A DNA stretch of 64,000 nucleotides from Gadus chalcogrammus (taxonomy: Eukaryota > Chordata > Actinopteri > Gadiformes > Gadidae): positions 25,504,402 through 25,568,401 of the forward strand of contig NC_079426.1 of the NCBI RefSeq assembly GCF_026213295.1. The letters run 5' to 3'. Below are positions 1 through 25,360 of the stretch, piece by piece; position 1 is the first letter of the stretch, and each line of letters begins with the position of its first letter. The notes under the pieces are model-generated. The model did not search any database and had not been told where the DNA came from. It saw only the letters and a list, made by a program, of their open reading frames with translations. Made by a program: the position numbers and the translations under genes.

Positions 1-919
1 TCAGATGAGCAAGGAGACGAGCGCTAGAGTGACACGGAAAAAAATGGGATAACGTAAAAGTCTGTTAAAATAACCCAAGAATTGGACAGTAGATGAAATA
101 CACATTTTAATGTTGATTTTAAATGCTCTTATACACCTGATTACATTGCTACTTTATTCCGGTCACCAATTTATGCATTGCACGGTTTCGCTGTGCGTGC
201 AATACAATTTAAAGTTGTTTTGTTTGTTTTCGAACTGTTTTGCCAAAGAGGTTAATGTAGCTTACAAAAACAATGGCTAGCCAATGCAATGGAACAATCA
301 CAAAAACAAATGGGAAAGCTATAAATGCTAAAAGCCAGGAAATTACGTCACAAGAGCAACTCGTGCAGGTGGTGTACAAGGCATCTGGAACACACCATTA
401 CTACAAACCTTCATCCACTAGCTCCTGGTTTTCTGGGGAGGAATCAAATTAAAATACAATGGCAGTACGTAATCAGCCCGCTTTCTAGTTAAATAGGTCC
501 ACAGTATCATGCACTGCCGAGACTGTATCGCCGACAGCAAAGGGAAAAAAGAGTATGGACAGAAGTATTTTAAGAAGCGCTTCAGCCATGTTTTGATGGC
601 CATCAGTCTATCAAAACTCATCGTCTTCTTTTCATTTCAGTTTAGGTTACTTGTTTCTTGTCAAAATACTGTTGTGATCTGATTATACGATTGAAAACAT
701 GTAAACACGGAACAGATGCAGATCTCTTTATTTGACGCTCATGTAAACAGTTTGGTTGGATTATTTTAATCTTCTTAAATTTAATCGGATTGAAAAAAAA
801 TGTCCATGTGAAACTAGCTAGTGTGACATCATGTTGTGTAACAGTGTGTTAGCAGTAGTGTGACATCATGTTGTGTAACAGTGTGTTGGGAGCAGTGTGA
901 CATCATAGTGTATGATGTA
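1..919. other. plcb1 intron 8, non-coding
   Basis: No coding exon found. The stretch is AT-rich and unremarkable up to about 820, followed by two copies of a 37-bp minisatellite (about 826-911) that resumes at 1674. Confidence 0.6.
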
Positions 920-1860
920 CAGGGCCGGATTATCCATAAGGGCCCTTGGGCCCGTGCAGGGGGAACCAACCATTGACAACCAGCTTCAAAAATATATATC
1001 TTATTTTTTTATATTATTCACTTGAAATTGTTGACAGACCATACATTACTCATTTATGAATATTAATTTCACAAAAATAACAATAATATTAATAATAATA
1101 ATAATAATAAATAAATAAAGATGACCACATTCATTACCCCTCCCCGATCTGTCAGAATGTAGTTGGTCCACAAGTGCGCGCAATTGCGCAAACGCTTAGC
1201 TTGATAAATAGGAGACCGCGATTATGACAAATGTTTTGGGATAGCATACTAACCAGGTTCAAAGCAACTACTAAGACTTCGTAAACACATGACATAACTT
1301 TAGACAATGCATAACGTCTGTTAGAGTCACAGCACTCTTATGTGTTGAAATGTGAGAAGTATGAAAATGCTGTTTGAGATATCGAAGGAGGAGGAGACCA
1401 AAAGAAAGAATTGATTTTGACATTTTGAATTGAGTGCTGTGCTTTTGAATTGATAGATATTTTGAATTGAGACATTTGAATATATTGTTTACTGATCATA
1501 TGCCTACATGTATGTAGTAAGACAAGCTATTAAATAACATTTGAGAAAAATCCCCTCACTTGTGTCTGATATCAGACCGGGGGACAGCACGTGATGGGGT
1601 TGGGGGGGGGGGGTGGTTTAGTTGAGAAATATTAACGCAAACCACATTGTGTTAATACGGGCCTGATGATGTAACAGTGTGACATCATATTGTATAATAG
1701 TGTGTTGGTGGCAATGTGACGTCATATTGTGTAACAGTGTGTTTGTGGCAGTTTGACATCATGATGTGTAACAGTGTGTTGGTGGCAGTGTGACATCATA
1801 TCGTGTAACAGTGTGTTGGTGGCAGTGTGACATCATATTGTGTAACGTTGTGTTGGGCGC
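826..1860. repeat. 37-bp minisatellite, interrupted by a hAT element
   Basis: The unit reads about GTGTGACATCATATTGTGTA ACAGTGTGTTGGTGGCA (37 bp). Roughly two copies lie at 826-911 and about five at 1674-1856. The two blocks are separated only by the inserted element at 920-1665. Confidence 0.8.
920..1665. mobile_element. non-autonomous hAT-like element
   Basis: Begins CAGGGCCGGATTAT and ends ATACGGGCCTG (short inverted ends CAGGGCC/GGGCCTG). It is flanked by an exact 8-bp target duplication ATGATGTA at 912-919 and 1666-1673, as in hAT transposition. No transposase is visible. Confidence 0.75.
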
Positions 1861-1877
1861 ACACAGGGCTATCTTAC

Positions 1878-14524
<12,647 letters not shown>

Positions 14525-14995
14525 CCTCTCTCATACAGGAGAACACCTGTACGCACCTGTGTGCTAGCCGCCGCCTGCGCAAACACACACACACAACCAG
14601 AGCGCACGTGTTGAGTCCCTTGCTGTTGAGTCTCGGCTGGTTTACAGCGCAGAGCATCCGGAACAGACGTGACACACCGCAGCTCCGCAGCACGCTCCTG
14701 AAGCAGCTCCTGGAGCAGCTCCTCGCGACTGGTTGCTCTTCAGGCTTGTTGCCGTGTTTCTCCTCTCGCTCTCTCTCTCTGCTCACTCTTTCTTCTCCTA
14801 TTCTCCTCTTAATGTTTGGATCCGCCCCCTCCCTGGGCGTCTGCTTTCCTTTCTTTCCTTTCAATCTCTTCCTCCGTGTTTCTCTAATGTGTGTGTCTCT
14901 CTCCTCATCCGTGTGTCATTTCTCTCCTCTCCTGACACACTCTTCTTTTGCTAGTGCTGCGTCTCTCAGAGATGGCCTTAAACAGATGCTCCGAG

Positions 14996-14997
<2 letters not shown>

Positions 14998-15088
<91 letters not shown>
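14998..15088. repeat. (GT)n microsatellite upstream of plcb1
   Basis: About 45 GT units some 475 bp upstream of the plcb1 start codon. Between 14525 and 14998 I see a pyrimidine-rich presumptive 5' UTR and promoter flank, with an E-box CACGTG at 14605-14610 but no clear TATA box. Confidence 0.9.
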
Positions 15089-15093
<5 letters not shown>

Positions 15094-15336
15094 CTGTGTG
15101 TGTGCATGCGTCTACTGCCTCCACAAATTGACTCATCGATGACATGCGCACAACACAGCGGCCTCCCACGGATGGGGGAGGAGAGGAGAGTAAGAATAGG
15201 AAATACAGAAAGAGAGCAGGAAAGATACAGCGAGGGAGAGTGGGAGAGAGGGATAGGAAGAGGTCAGGAGAGTAGGTAGAAGATGAAAGCGCGAGGGAGA
15301 TTAAAAGATAGAGAGACAGGAATGAAAGAAGCTGGT

Positions 15337-15338
<2 letters not shown>

Positions 15339-15412
<74 letters not shown>
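15339..15412. repeat. (GA)n microsatellite
   Basis: About 37 GA units, upstream intergenic region of plcb1. Confidence 0.95.
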
Positions 15413-15414
<2 letters not shown>

Positions 15415-15777
15415 CTAAGGGGAGTGTGGAGATATAGAGTGGGTGTTTGAACATGGAGTGAGTTAGGTTTAAAAATGAAATACAGGGAAACAGTCGCATG
15501 ACGACAGTTAAGAACATTCCTCACCCAGTGTAACTACTGATGGCGTACTATGTGAATACATATACACCATTAGCAGGATTTGAAGAACTGGTAGCCAATA
15601 GATGCAATCATGCAAGCATTCTGATGGAGCATACAGACAATTACAATACTAGAAACATATTGTACATGCATGTGTGTAGGGGTGTTGGGTAAAACACCCA
15701 CACTTACAGTTAACATCTCTCTTGGATGATCGGTTGAAAGAAATTCAACCATGGAAACAGCATATAAGTGTTGTTAG

Positions 15778-16385
15778 ACCATACCAAACCATACCCAACC
15801 AAACAATACCAAGACCTATCAAACCATACCAAACCATACCCTACCAAACAATACAAAACCATACCAAACCGTACCAAGCCCTACCGAACCATACCATACC
15901 TACCAAAACATACCAAACCCTACCATATCAAACCATACCCTAACAAACCATACCCTACCAAACCATACCAAACCCTACCTTATCAAACCCTACCATATCA
16001 AACCATACCCTACCAAACCATACCCTACCAAACCAAGCCCTACCAAACCATACCAAATCCTACCAAACCTTACCAAACCTTACAAACCCTACCAAACTAT
16101 GCAAAAACCCTACCGAACCATACCATACCAAACCCTACCAAACCATACCAAACCAAACCATACCAAACCATACAATCCATACCAGACCATACCAAGCCCT
16201 ACCAAACCATACCCTACCAAACCTTACCAGACCATACAAAACCCTACCGCACCAAACCCTACCATACCAAACCCTACCAAACCAAACCATACCATACCGA
16301 ACCATAACATAGCATACAAAACCATACGTCTCCAAACCAAACCAAACCTCTCCAAACCATACCACACCAAACCAAACCAAAACAT
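15778..16385. repeat. AAACCATACC-type decamer array
   Basis: About 600 bp of CCATACCAAA / CCCTACCAAA units of 5 and 10 bp. Frames through it encode KPYQTIPNQT-like repeats and are not genes. The complementary array lies at 17270-17790. Confidence 0.95.
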
Positions 16386-17230
16386 ACTAATACTTATACC
16401 CAAAAGTCCTGCTGCATGACACTTGAGGCACTTCCAGCCTTTAAATACAGTTTATAAATATATATACATAATATGTTTATAATGCACGATATAAGAGCTC
16501 AAACCGAAGACTTAACTACTAAATACACACACAAATGTTTTTATAGAATGTCCCTGTTATGCGTTGTATGTAAATGTGACGTGTGATGTGCCTTGTCCCT
16601 GTTACATGTTATATTTGCTGCAGAACAGGAACCTGCTGGAAATCAGCTATTTTACTGAGACAGGCCAATTTTAAATTGTAACTTTGTTACTTTTTATACT
16701 TTCCTGTATAATAAATATAAAATAAAAATAAATACATTTTCATAACACATATCACACGATTACCATGAAAATCTCTAATCACAATTTCATGCATTATATG
16801 TTGTGTAAATCATACAGAGATTATATCTAACTAGGGAACTCTTCTGGTTTGGCTTTGACCCCATTCTTTAATATTAACAAAACATTTAGCACTTTGGGAA
16901 ATCATTAGTTTGAGCAATGTGTTTCTTTCCACTGTTGTTTATTGTGTGAATGCCTGCTTGTTCCTTTTGCAGTGAAAAAATTGAATTGCCCTTTTTGAAG
17001 AGACACCTATGACAACAAGTACTTGATTTAGTGGAAATGCTTTCCATGAGCAGGTGAATGCAAGGGCATAAAAGGCCTTTAGCGAGTGGTGCCCAGCATG
17101 GCCTCATATGACTCCTGCTTATGCACCACTCTCCCACTCTCCATCTCCCTGCTCCGTGATCACAATCCACAATACGTGTCTACACTCAACATGCATTAGC
17201 CACAATGTGTTACAATAGCCTTTTTTTTTA
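16386..17230. other. spacer between opposed decamer arrays
   Basis: AT-rich sequence with no supported gene. A minus-strand open frame at 16886-17170 has no recognisable domain and no splice context. Confidence 0.6.
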
Positions 17231-17269
17231 GGATGCAGCAGTATCACATATGCTCAACTACATGCCAGT

Positions 17270-17790
17270 ATGGTCAGGTCTGGTGTGGTTTGGTATGGAG
17301 TGATATGGTGTGGTGTTATAAGGCTTGGTTTGGTAGAGTTTGGTATCCTTGGTGTGGTTTGGTGTGGTCTGGTGTGGTTTGGTATGGTCTGGTGTTGTTT
17401 AGTATGGTCTGGTGTGGTCTGGTGTGTTTTGGTATGGTCTGATGTGGTCTAGTGTGGTTTGGTATGGTCTGGTGTGGTCTGGTGTGTTATGGTGTGGTTT
17501 GGTATGGAGTTAAATGGTGTGGTGCTGTAAGGCTTAGTCTGGTACTGTTTGGTATGGTTGGGTATTGTTTGGTTTGGTGTGGTTTGGTCTGATATGGTTT
17601 GGTATGGTTTGGAGTGGTATAGTCTGGTATGGTTTGGTATGGTATCGTCCAGTTTGATTAGTATGGTATGGTATGGATAAGCTCTGAATGGAAAGGTATG
17701 GTTGGGTATGATGTGTTTTGGAATGGACTGGTATGGTTTGGCGTGGTTGGGTATAATATTTTTTGGGATGGATTTGTATGGTTTGGTTGT
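17270..17790. repeat. TGGTATGGTT-type array, opposite orientation
   Basis: GGTGTGGTTTGGTATGGTCT-like units, the reverse complement type of the array at 15778-16385, with the same 5/10-bp phase. Confidence 0.95.
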
Positions 17791-18225
17791 TCAATCCAAG
17801 GCTGGGTTATTAAATCCATGAAGTTAGAAGGCTTAAGTTAGGTCTTCTGGGTGAGCTAATCTATAGTGAGGACTGTATAAGCTTTGCTTGTTATTTATTC
17901 ATTACATTTAAAGGCTGGAAATCCCTGAAATACTACTGCAGCAGTACCGAGTAATTAGAAGTAATAAAAAGTAAGGTATATACTTAAGATGAGCTCACAC
18001 AAAAACTGTACTAACTGTTAAAATGTCTTAAATACTTTGCTTGTTTACTTATGCTTTCTCAGTATCGTGTTAATAATTAATAATTGATTGTGATTTCTTA
18101 TTGTGGAGCAATGTTTATAACCCTGATTTCAGTAGGAATTCATTGTTTACTTCATTAAGGCCTCAAAGTTATTAGCCATTTACTGTTTTATCAACATCTG
18201 ATTGATCAGAGCTGGTAGGTGTAGG

Positions 18226-19030
18226 GGTTCGCAAAGTTTTGACAGCTGAGGGCCAATTTAGGAACCCAGAATTTGACTGAGGGCCGGTGTCACGTTAAAA
18301 TTGTACCGGCCTACGTCATCAGTTGTTGACAACTTGACAACTAATTTGATTGCGTTGTCCGTTGCCGGGCAGGTTTCAAAAAACATTCGGCTCATGTTTC
18401 CAAAGACGAAATAACATAATACAGATAACGGATCGCTAGATGACACTTGTTTTTACTTTATATTTGTATTGTATTGAATTGTTTAATTGAATTTAGCGAG
18501 TAAACTGAGTGTTTAAAGCAGGTTTCAATGAACGAGCATGAAAGTTTGCGAATGTTCAAGAACCTTCCTAGTCATTCGAGGCGATCGCCCGTTGCCAGGC
18601 AACAGACGATCGCATCGTCTGTTGCCAGGCAGGTTTGGAATTTGTCAACAACTGATGACGTAGCCCGGCACAATTTTAACGTGACACCGCCAAAGGAAAA
18701 AGAATGTCCCAGTGGTGAAAATAAACATTGCACCATGGACCTCTGGGAGTGAGGTCAAGTGAGGTCTACATCACGATACTGAGGTTCATCCTTTCAAAGT
18801 AATGTACAGTCGGATTAAAACTAACAAATGTAACAGGATTCAATTGAAAGCTAGAGAGAGTCGACTTTTCTCTTTATATTTATTTTAATGAATATTTATA
18901 TAATAATTAAAAAATATATATATAAAAAAAAAATCTTTCTTTACTACATCTGTATGTCATTGCGGGCCCCAGGAATGTTTCTGCAGGCAGCCATTGGCCC
19001 GCGGGCCGCACTTTGAGATCCAATGGTGTA
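18226..19030. mobile_element. degenerate hAT-like element with nested MITE
   Basis: Starts GGGGTTCGCAAAGTTTTGAC and ends CGCGGGCCGCACTTTGAGATC, resembling fish hAT ends (TCTCAAACTGCGGCCCGCG type). It is interrupted at 18288-18688 by a MITE with ends GTGTCACGTTAAAATTGT and ACAATTTTAACGTGACAC. A related MITE is at about 59541-60213. Confidence 0.5.
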
Positions 19031-20004
19031 ATGTGACAAACTGTGTGACACAGGCAACACACGCACGTTTAAACACACACACACACGCACACACACACAC
19101 ACAAACATGTACACGACCACCCACATCGCACACACACCCACGCACACACACAGGCGTGAACACATCCAGGCAGGCACCACTTCTCCACCAAACGGATCGC
19201 TGTGCTGAGATCTTATATAAAGCTGAGTAGGAGGCAGCAAGCTATTTCAAGACCAGAGAAAGCGAGTGTGTGTGTTTCCATCCATATGGATTTGTGTATG
19301 TGACTGTGTGAACCTCTCCCTCGTGTAACATCTCTGAATCAGTTTGTTTCATAACCAGCAAGGTTTGATATAAAGTTAGGCAGACATTTCTGTGAGCTTC
19401 GGAGGTTCTCTAGACACTTTGAGAGACACTGATTGCATGATGCTGAAAATACCAACAGATCCACTGCAAATAGATTCCATAACTCCCAGAAGCAGTGCCG
19501 GGCTTACCACCTCAAACAGCATGATAGGTTTCACAATGTTCCAAGGTTAGGGAGATAACGGTAATTACTACAAATGCTGATAACGACCATTCTAGGGGTA
19601 ACTCTGAGTTGTTTCTAGAACCAGTTTCAGAAGGTAGTCAGTGATTCATTTTTTTGTCCCATTAGTTTTAAAGTAGAATAACATGATTAGCTTTGTTATT
19701 ATATATTATATATTATATAATTTAATTTTGTATAACTTTACAATTAATAATACTAATTTACTAAGTTATAATCATTAACTAACAGCTTACTAATGTCATT
19801 GTAATAATTTACGTGGCGTAAATTACGTAATCACGTTCATGTTAAAATGTGTAAATGCATACATTATTCAACACCATGAGTAAAAATGGAAAGTGATAAC
19901 TAGACAATAACTGTTTGTTTATTGTTAGTAAATGCTTATAACTTCATTAAGGAATGGCAAATTATGTATCCTTATGTTAAGTAGTACCCAAATTATTCTC
20001 CACC
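19031..20004. other. intergenic, no gene seen
   Basis: Contains a short interrupted CA tract (19070-19155) and AT-rich unique sequence. Nothing coding was supported. Confidence 0.6.
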
Positions 20005-20008
20005 TTAA

Positions 20009-20739
20009 AGGGGTAGTTCGGAATTTTGGACATAGGGCCTGATTCCCAAGTGAGCATTGGTATTCTATATCACTGGAGACAGTTTTCAACACATTTCATT
20101 CAGTCCTTCTAGTTGCAGAGTTCGCTCGTGCTATTGTTGTCCCCCATTGTTGTATCCAACGAACCGTACATGTACGAGCCGGTGTTTTGATGTCCAAGCC
20201 AGCAGCAACAAGCCACAGTTGAGTCCTTTCTGGATCTCGCACTGGAAATTGGTGGAAACTTTGTGTGGTGCCCATCTGTAGCGTTTATTTCTACAATTTC
20301 TAAAAGCACACTGAACCACCATGTTGCCTAGTCATTCAATTGCGCTTCTGTCCCACGCTTCTCTGTTTACGTTCTTCTGTCGTGATTCGGTTACAAACCT
20401 AACCAGCGCATAGTAAAATTCCGCTTCTGCTGAGAAAGTAGTCCCTCGATGATTCATGCGATGCAAGGTTAGTTTTATTTCTAACATTATTCTATCAACA
20501 CAGACATTTAAATCTATAGTCTGGCGTTATAATCGATTTACCTCGGGTGTACTGTGGAGTGGGTAAGACTGTTTTTAATAGCAGGCTAGCATTGCCCGTT
20601 GCCGTGCGCTAGCCTTGCACGAGCGAACTCTGCAACTAGAAGGAATGAATTAAATGTGTTGAAAACTGTCTCCAGTGATATAGAATACCAATGCTCACTT
20701 GGGAATCAGGCCCTATGTCCAAAATTCCGAACTACCCCT
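20009..20739. mobile_element. TTAA-bounded MITE with long inverted repeats
   Basis: Flanked by TTAA at 20005-20008 and 20740-20743. Its first about 110 bp (AGGGGTAGTTCGGAATTTTG onward) recur inverted at the right end (to CTACCCCT). No transposase; piggyBac-like by TTAA target. Confidence 0.85.
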
Positions 20740-21037
20740 TTAAGTGCTTTTAATCGTTTTGGCCTAGCGGTACGGCCACACCAACCGCGTTACCCGCGTA
20801 AGACGCGTATAAAATCTGCAATTTTTCCATAGGGAACCATTGGTTTACGCGCGTAGGAGCTGCGTAGATGCGTTAAGGTACGAACACACCAAACGCGTAT
20901 CCCGCGTAACGCAGCTAAAATGTTGCTTGACCATTTTGCGTCAAAAATGGTCCTACGCATACACGCCTACGCTCCTACGCGCCTAGATGAGCCCGCCCAA
21001 AACTTTTTTCCCCCCGCTATTTTTCTTTTGCTGAAAC

Positions 21038-22651
21038 ATGGCTGACATCGCCACCATCGCTGCGCTTTATTTGCTGTGGGAGTCCGAGGAGCGTCGCAAA
21101 CGCAAACGCCGTCGTGTTTGGGTGCACGACATCCTCCGGAGACGGCCACAGCTGGGTGAGTTTCACCACTTGCTCCAAGAACTCCGCCTGGATGACGGCC
21201 GGTTTCAGCTGTACTTTCGACTGAGTCGGGCCCAGTTCGATGACCTGCTAGCCCGGGTTGGTGCCAGGATCTCCCGTCAGGACACCAACTACAGGCGCTC
21301 CATATCAGCTGCGGAGCGCCTGTCTATCTGTCTCCGGTAAGTTGCGGTTTCATAGCCTAATTACTCAATCAGCACATTCTGTAGTCAAAAACTATATACA
21401 TAACGGGGAGAAATTGTTCGGGCGCGTGTTCTGATAGTGCATACATCTATTTCCAATGCACTGTTTATATTTCAGTAGTGACCCATTTATTCAAGCATCG
21501 TGCACTATGCTCAACTAAGCACGGGGGAGCATAGGCCATTGTGACATCACAGTCTATATTCATTGGGTTAAATTCAACACAAGTCAAACGAAAGCGTGCT
21601 GGCTTTTGAAAGTAAAATAAGCTGATGCAAATCCACTGTAAACACTAGTCAAGACATATACCTGTGCAGTGATATCAGTGAGATAATTGGCCTACATATT
21701 TGGTATACAACTAAAATTCTCAATGAGGCTAAAATGAATCATTCATGTGTTGCAGATTCCTGGCTACTGGCGATTCGTTCCGGACGATAGCCACCAGCTT
21801 CCGGGTCGGGCCCTCCACCGTGGCTTCCATCGTGTCCGATGGGGTGACGGCTATATGGGACTGCCTGGTGGAGGAGTTCATGGCTGTGCCCACTACCGAG
21901 GACTGGAGGGTGATTGCGCAGCAGTTCGAGGAGCAGTGGAACTTCCCTCTCTGTTGCGGTGCCATCGATGGGAAGCATGTTGCTCTGAAGGCCCCTGCGA
22001 ACTCCGGTTCGCAGTTCTTCAACTACAAGGGAACATTTTCCATTGTTCTCTTGGCAGTTGTCGACGCAGACAAGTGCTTCCGCATCATCGATGTGGGGGG
22101 CTATGGGAGAACCAGTGATGGAGGAATTCTGGCCAACTGTGTTTGGTCAGGCCCTCCGAGCTGGCGATCTCAAGCTCCCTGCTGACAGAGTACTGTCAGC
22201 GGCTGCGCAGAGAGGACCCCTGCCTCATGTGTTTGTAGCGGACGAGGCCTTACCGCTACGGACCAACCTCATGACGCCATTCCCCGGACGCATCCTCCCC
22301 CGAGAGCGGCGCGTCTTTAACTACCGACTGTCCCGGGCTCGGTTGGTGGTTGAGAATGCCTTCGGCATCCTCTCCTCCCAGTGGCGGATCTACCGGAGGG
22401 TCATCGAGGTCCGTCCTGAGCTGGCGGAGAGATATGTCAAGGCCACCTGTGTGCTCCACAACCTCCTCCGCAGAACAGCACCAACAGCAGCAGTGACAGA
22501 TTGCCTCCCTGTTGGTGTGGTGTTGCCTCTGCCAGGGCTGGGGAGAGTGGCTGCCAACAACGCCGGGAGAGAGGCCATCCGGATCCGCGAGACCTTCACC
22601 TCCTACTTCTCTGCAGAAGGGACCCTCTCGTGGCATGACAGCATCGTATAG
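21038..22651 (+). pseudogene. Harbinger transposase (DDE_Tnp_4), two exons, one frameshift
   Basis: Exon 1 is 21038-21336 (ATG; MADIATIAALYLLWESEERR, N-terminal helix-rich region), donor CCG|GTAAGT. Exon 2 is 21756-22651 after TTGCAG, stop at 22649-22651. DDE residues are visible: GAIDGKHVALKAP (first D), FRIIDVGGYGRTSDGG (second D) and RLVVENAFGILSSQWRIY (E). The frame shifts near 22138-22142, where the conserved LANS-VFGQALR stretch has lost about two nucleotides, so the product would be truncated before the catalytic E. Otherwise about 400 codons are open, so the inactivation looks recent. The transposase cuts and pastes the element, normally with help from its partner DNA-binding protein. 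Confidence 0.85.
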
Positions 22652-22722
22652 TGCAGTGCACAACAACCCCAAAACGGCTCTTTTAAGAGCCACCCACACA
22701 AAACAAAAGGGATTCCTTCATT

Positions 22723-23487
22723 AGGGGTCCAAGCCAAGAGGTTGGAACCCTATTGTTTTTGTAAGGATTTTTATTCTTCCCCCCCTAAAAGTGGTACCAC
22801 AGCCCAAACCGTAAATGGTGCAGACACGCCAATGGCATGACTAGATCCAGGACCGGCACCGCTACTCAGATAACAAAATCCAGACACGCCGTTCCCTAGG
22901 TGGCGCTATACCAAGGAATACGCGTTTGGGGCTATAACTCCCACACCGAACCTCCCACAGTCCAAAACGTTATACACACAGATGCACTGGAGTCTGCTGA
23001 AACTTTTGGCATAGGCCACGCCCATTTGCGTCTATAATTTTTTTTCGCAAAATCACGAAAACCGCTAAACTGTTTTTTCGCTACTCCTCCCACATTTCTT
23101 GACCAATTCGAACACTTTTTTGATCCGACCTTCGACGACGAAACGGTAGCGTTTGGAATATTGGTATATTAGCTAAATTAGAAAAAATCCAAAAAGTAGA
23201 CATCGGATCGAGTCCAAACTTTACACACATGTTGGTGCTAACCTTAATGTCGTTCGATAAAAATTTCGGAATTTTCGGCGCAATAAACAAGGAAATTGTA
23301 TATCTTCTACAAAATTTCGACGTTAGGGGCTGCCATAAACGAGGAAATTGTTCATCTCCTAACTGGCCAAAGGAATGTTCTGAAAACGCCCCCTCCCAGT
23401 CAAAACCTTTATATCCACAGGTTCACGGTAGCGTTTTGAACACATGCTTCGCGTTGTGCCGGCGAAATGCACATCGCTTGGACCCCT
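22723..23487. mobile_element. element with GGGGTCCAAGC ends inside the Harbinger
   Basis: Begins AGGGGTCCAAGCC and ends GCTTGGACCCCT (inverted). Internal text includes GGTGGCGCTATACC and TTTTGGCATAGGCCACGCCC, a repeat commonly seen in fish. No coding content recognised. Confidence 0.6.
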
Positions 23488-23783
23488 GCATAACTGCTTG
23501 CAGTTCTAGTTATTATTAAATTGTTATTAAAATTGTTCAATTAAGTAGTGTTATTAAAAATTTATATTTGTGTCCATGCATTCTAGATCTTAAAATCATA
23601 TATTGAGAGAAGAGTTGTGAGAAATATTTTATTTCAAAAATAATTATAAAAATATAAATAATAAAAATAACATAAGAACAATATAATATAAACATAACAG
23701 AACAATATCAAAATGAACAGTTAACAGTGACATCAGCCTAGTTCTTTCCCTGGAGAGATTGTCACCACCACTAGCTAATAAGC

Positions 23784-25360
23784 TTAAACAGGTTCCAAAT
23801 GAACGGTGAAATTAGAATTGTCAAATATGACCTTACGAATTTGGAATTTAACGTACTCCAGTACTTCAGGTGGCAATCTCTCCAGGGAAGGAACTAGGCC
23901 CATGACAAAGTCCTCATTCCCAGAGAGCGGGGTAGGGGTAGGCACAGCATTTTGCCTCTGCAGGGCCTGGAGGATGGCTGTCTGTACATTTGTATTCCCC
24001 TCTGGTACCCTGGCTCTCTTCCTCTTCGTCCCTGTATGGAATGGAAAACACCATCATTTGTAAGTTAGTGCAATACTTCACAAGTGAAAAGCCTGTTGAA
24101 CATGCATGCGTGTTTGGTTTGAAGTGTTGTAACTTTAACTTATAGTAGTAATTAGGGCTGTCAAATTAATGCGTTCATTTCGATTAATTAATCAGGGGAG
24201 GATCAAGAAGTTACGAGAGAGAGAGAAGGGAGAGAAACGAACGGTAGGCTATACAGCTGTTTATAAACGGGCATAAAAGTGTTGTATAGGTATGCGATTC
24301 ATTTAGATGAATTAATCAAAGAGCCTGTAATTAATTTGATAAATTTTTTAAATTGCTTGACGGCACTAGTAGTAATCCATAAACCGTCTTCTTATCAGTT
24401 AAAGCTTAAACGGTTAGCCATAAACATAGTTGAGCCCCTGAAATTAATGCTATACATCTTTGTCCTGTACATACCGCCCTGTGGTCTTGGGGCAGGGCCA
24501 GCCTCAGGGACAGGTACACAGGAAGGGCCAGCGGCAGGGACAGGGACAGGGGCAGGAGCAGGAGCAGGAGCAGCATCAGCGTCCTCTGTATCTGACTCAC
24601 TGCTGGGCTGGTCTGTTATTGAGAAAGAAGACTTGTTTTTTTTGCTTGGATGATATATATCTACATTGCACATTAAAGACAGACAGACTCGTGCCGCACT
24701 GTAAATCGTTCCTGTGGCCATAATACAGAAGCTGTACGTGTCTTCACTTAGTCAACAAACCTGTATTGTGCGATGCTGCTGCCTCCTCAAGCTCCTCATC
24801 TTCTCCTGCCCCTGACAGTGAAGTCTCTGGAGCCCCGTCCTCCTCTACCTCCTCTGCCCCCAGAGGTAAGTTGCTGCTGGTCTCCCTCGGGGTGACAAAG
24901 GGGTCGAGGAAGGACAGGACCCTAGCGAATTTCCATCTCTTCACTCTCCCTGCCGCTGACCCGCTCTTTTTTTTTTTCACTCTTTTTGTGTCTCATGTAC
25001 CTGTCCCTGAGCGACTTCCACCTCCTGCGACATACGTCCACTGACAAGAACATATATACATATTAAGTTGTGTAACCTGACAAGCGGGACAGCCTGTTGT
25101 AGTAGTATCACTTAATATTACTGCTAACTGGTGCTACAGCTAACCGGCGCTAACTTTTTTCATAGTAGAACACAACCGATAGCTGAAGCCAAGCAAAATA
25201 CACACACACATTATTCACTGATCTTACCAGGAACGCCAGTATCCTCGGCCACGTCGACCCACACCCTCTCTTTTTTGTTCCTGTCCCTGTACGACACCAT
25301 CGTGGTGTCGTACAGGACAGGACGGCTGCACACAGCGACTATGAGATTTTGGTCCTCCAT
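23784..25360 (-). pseudogene. Harbinger-encoded MADF/BESS DNA-binding protein, four exons, frameshifted
   Basis: Exons are approximately 25228-25360 (ATG; MEDQNLIVAVCSRPVLYDTT), 24761-25040 (CRRRWKSLRDRYMRHKKSE), 24475-24612 (acidic, then a PAPAPAPVPVP stretch) and 23784-24031 (NEDFVMGLVPSLERLPPE, a BESS-like motif; stop TAA at 23784-23786). GT-AG junctions fit all three introns. An 11-A run in exon 2 (about 24967-24977) puts the MADF part and the following part in different frames, so the copy appears inactivated. MADF-type proteins accompany fish Harbinger transposases and bind the ends or aid nuclear import; that role is inferred from the family. Confidence 0.7.

Noticed and set aside
15768..16419. 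KPYQTIPNPTKPY repeat protein and its antisense MVWFGVVWFG frame
   Set aside because: Pure product of a decamer array. No non-repetitive domain, signal peptide or start context; the array is imperfect in period and opposed by a complementary array.
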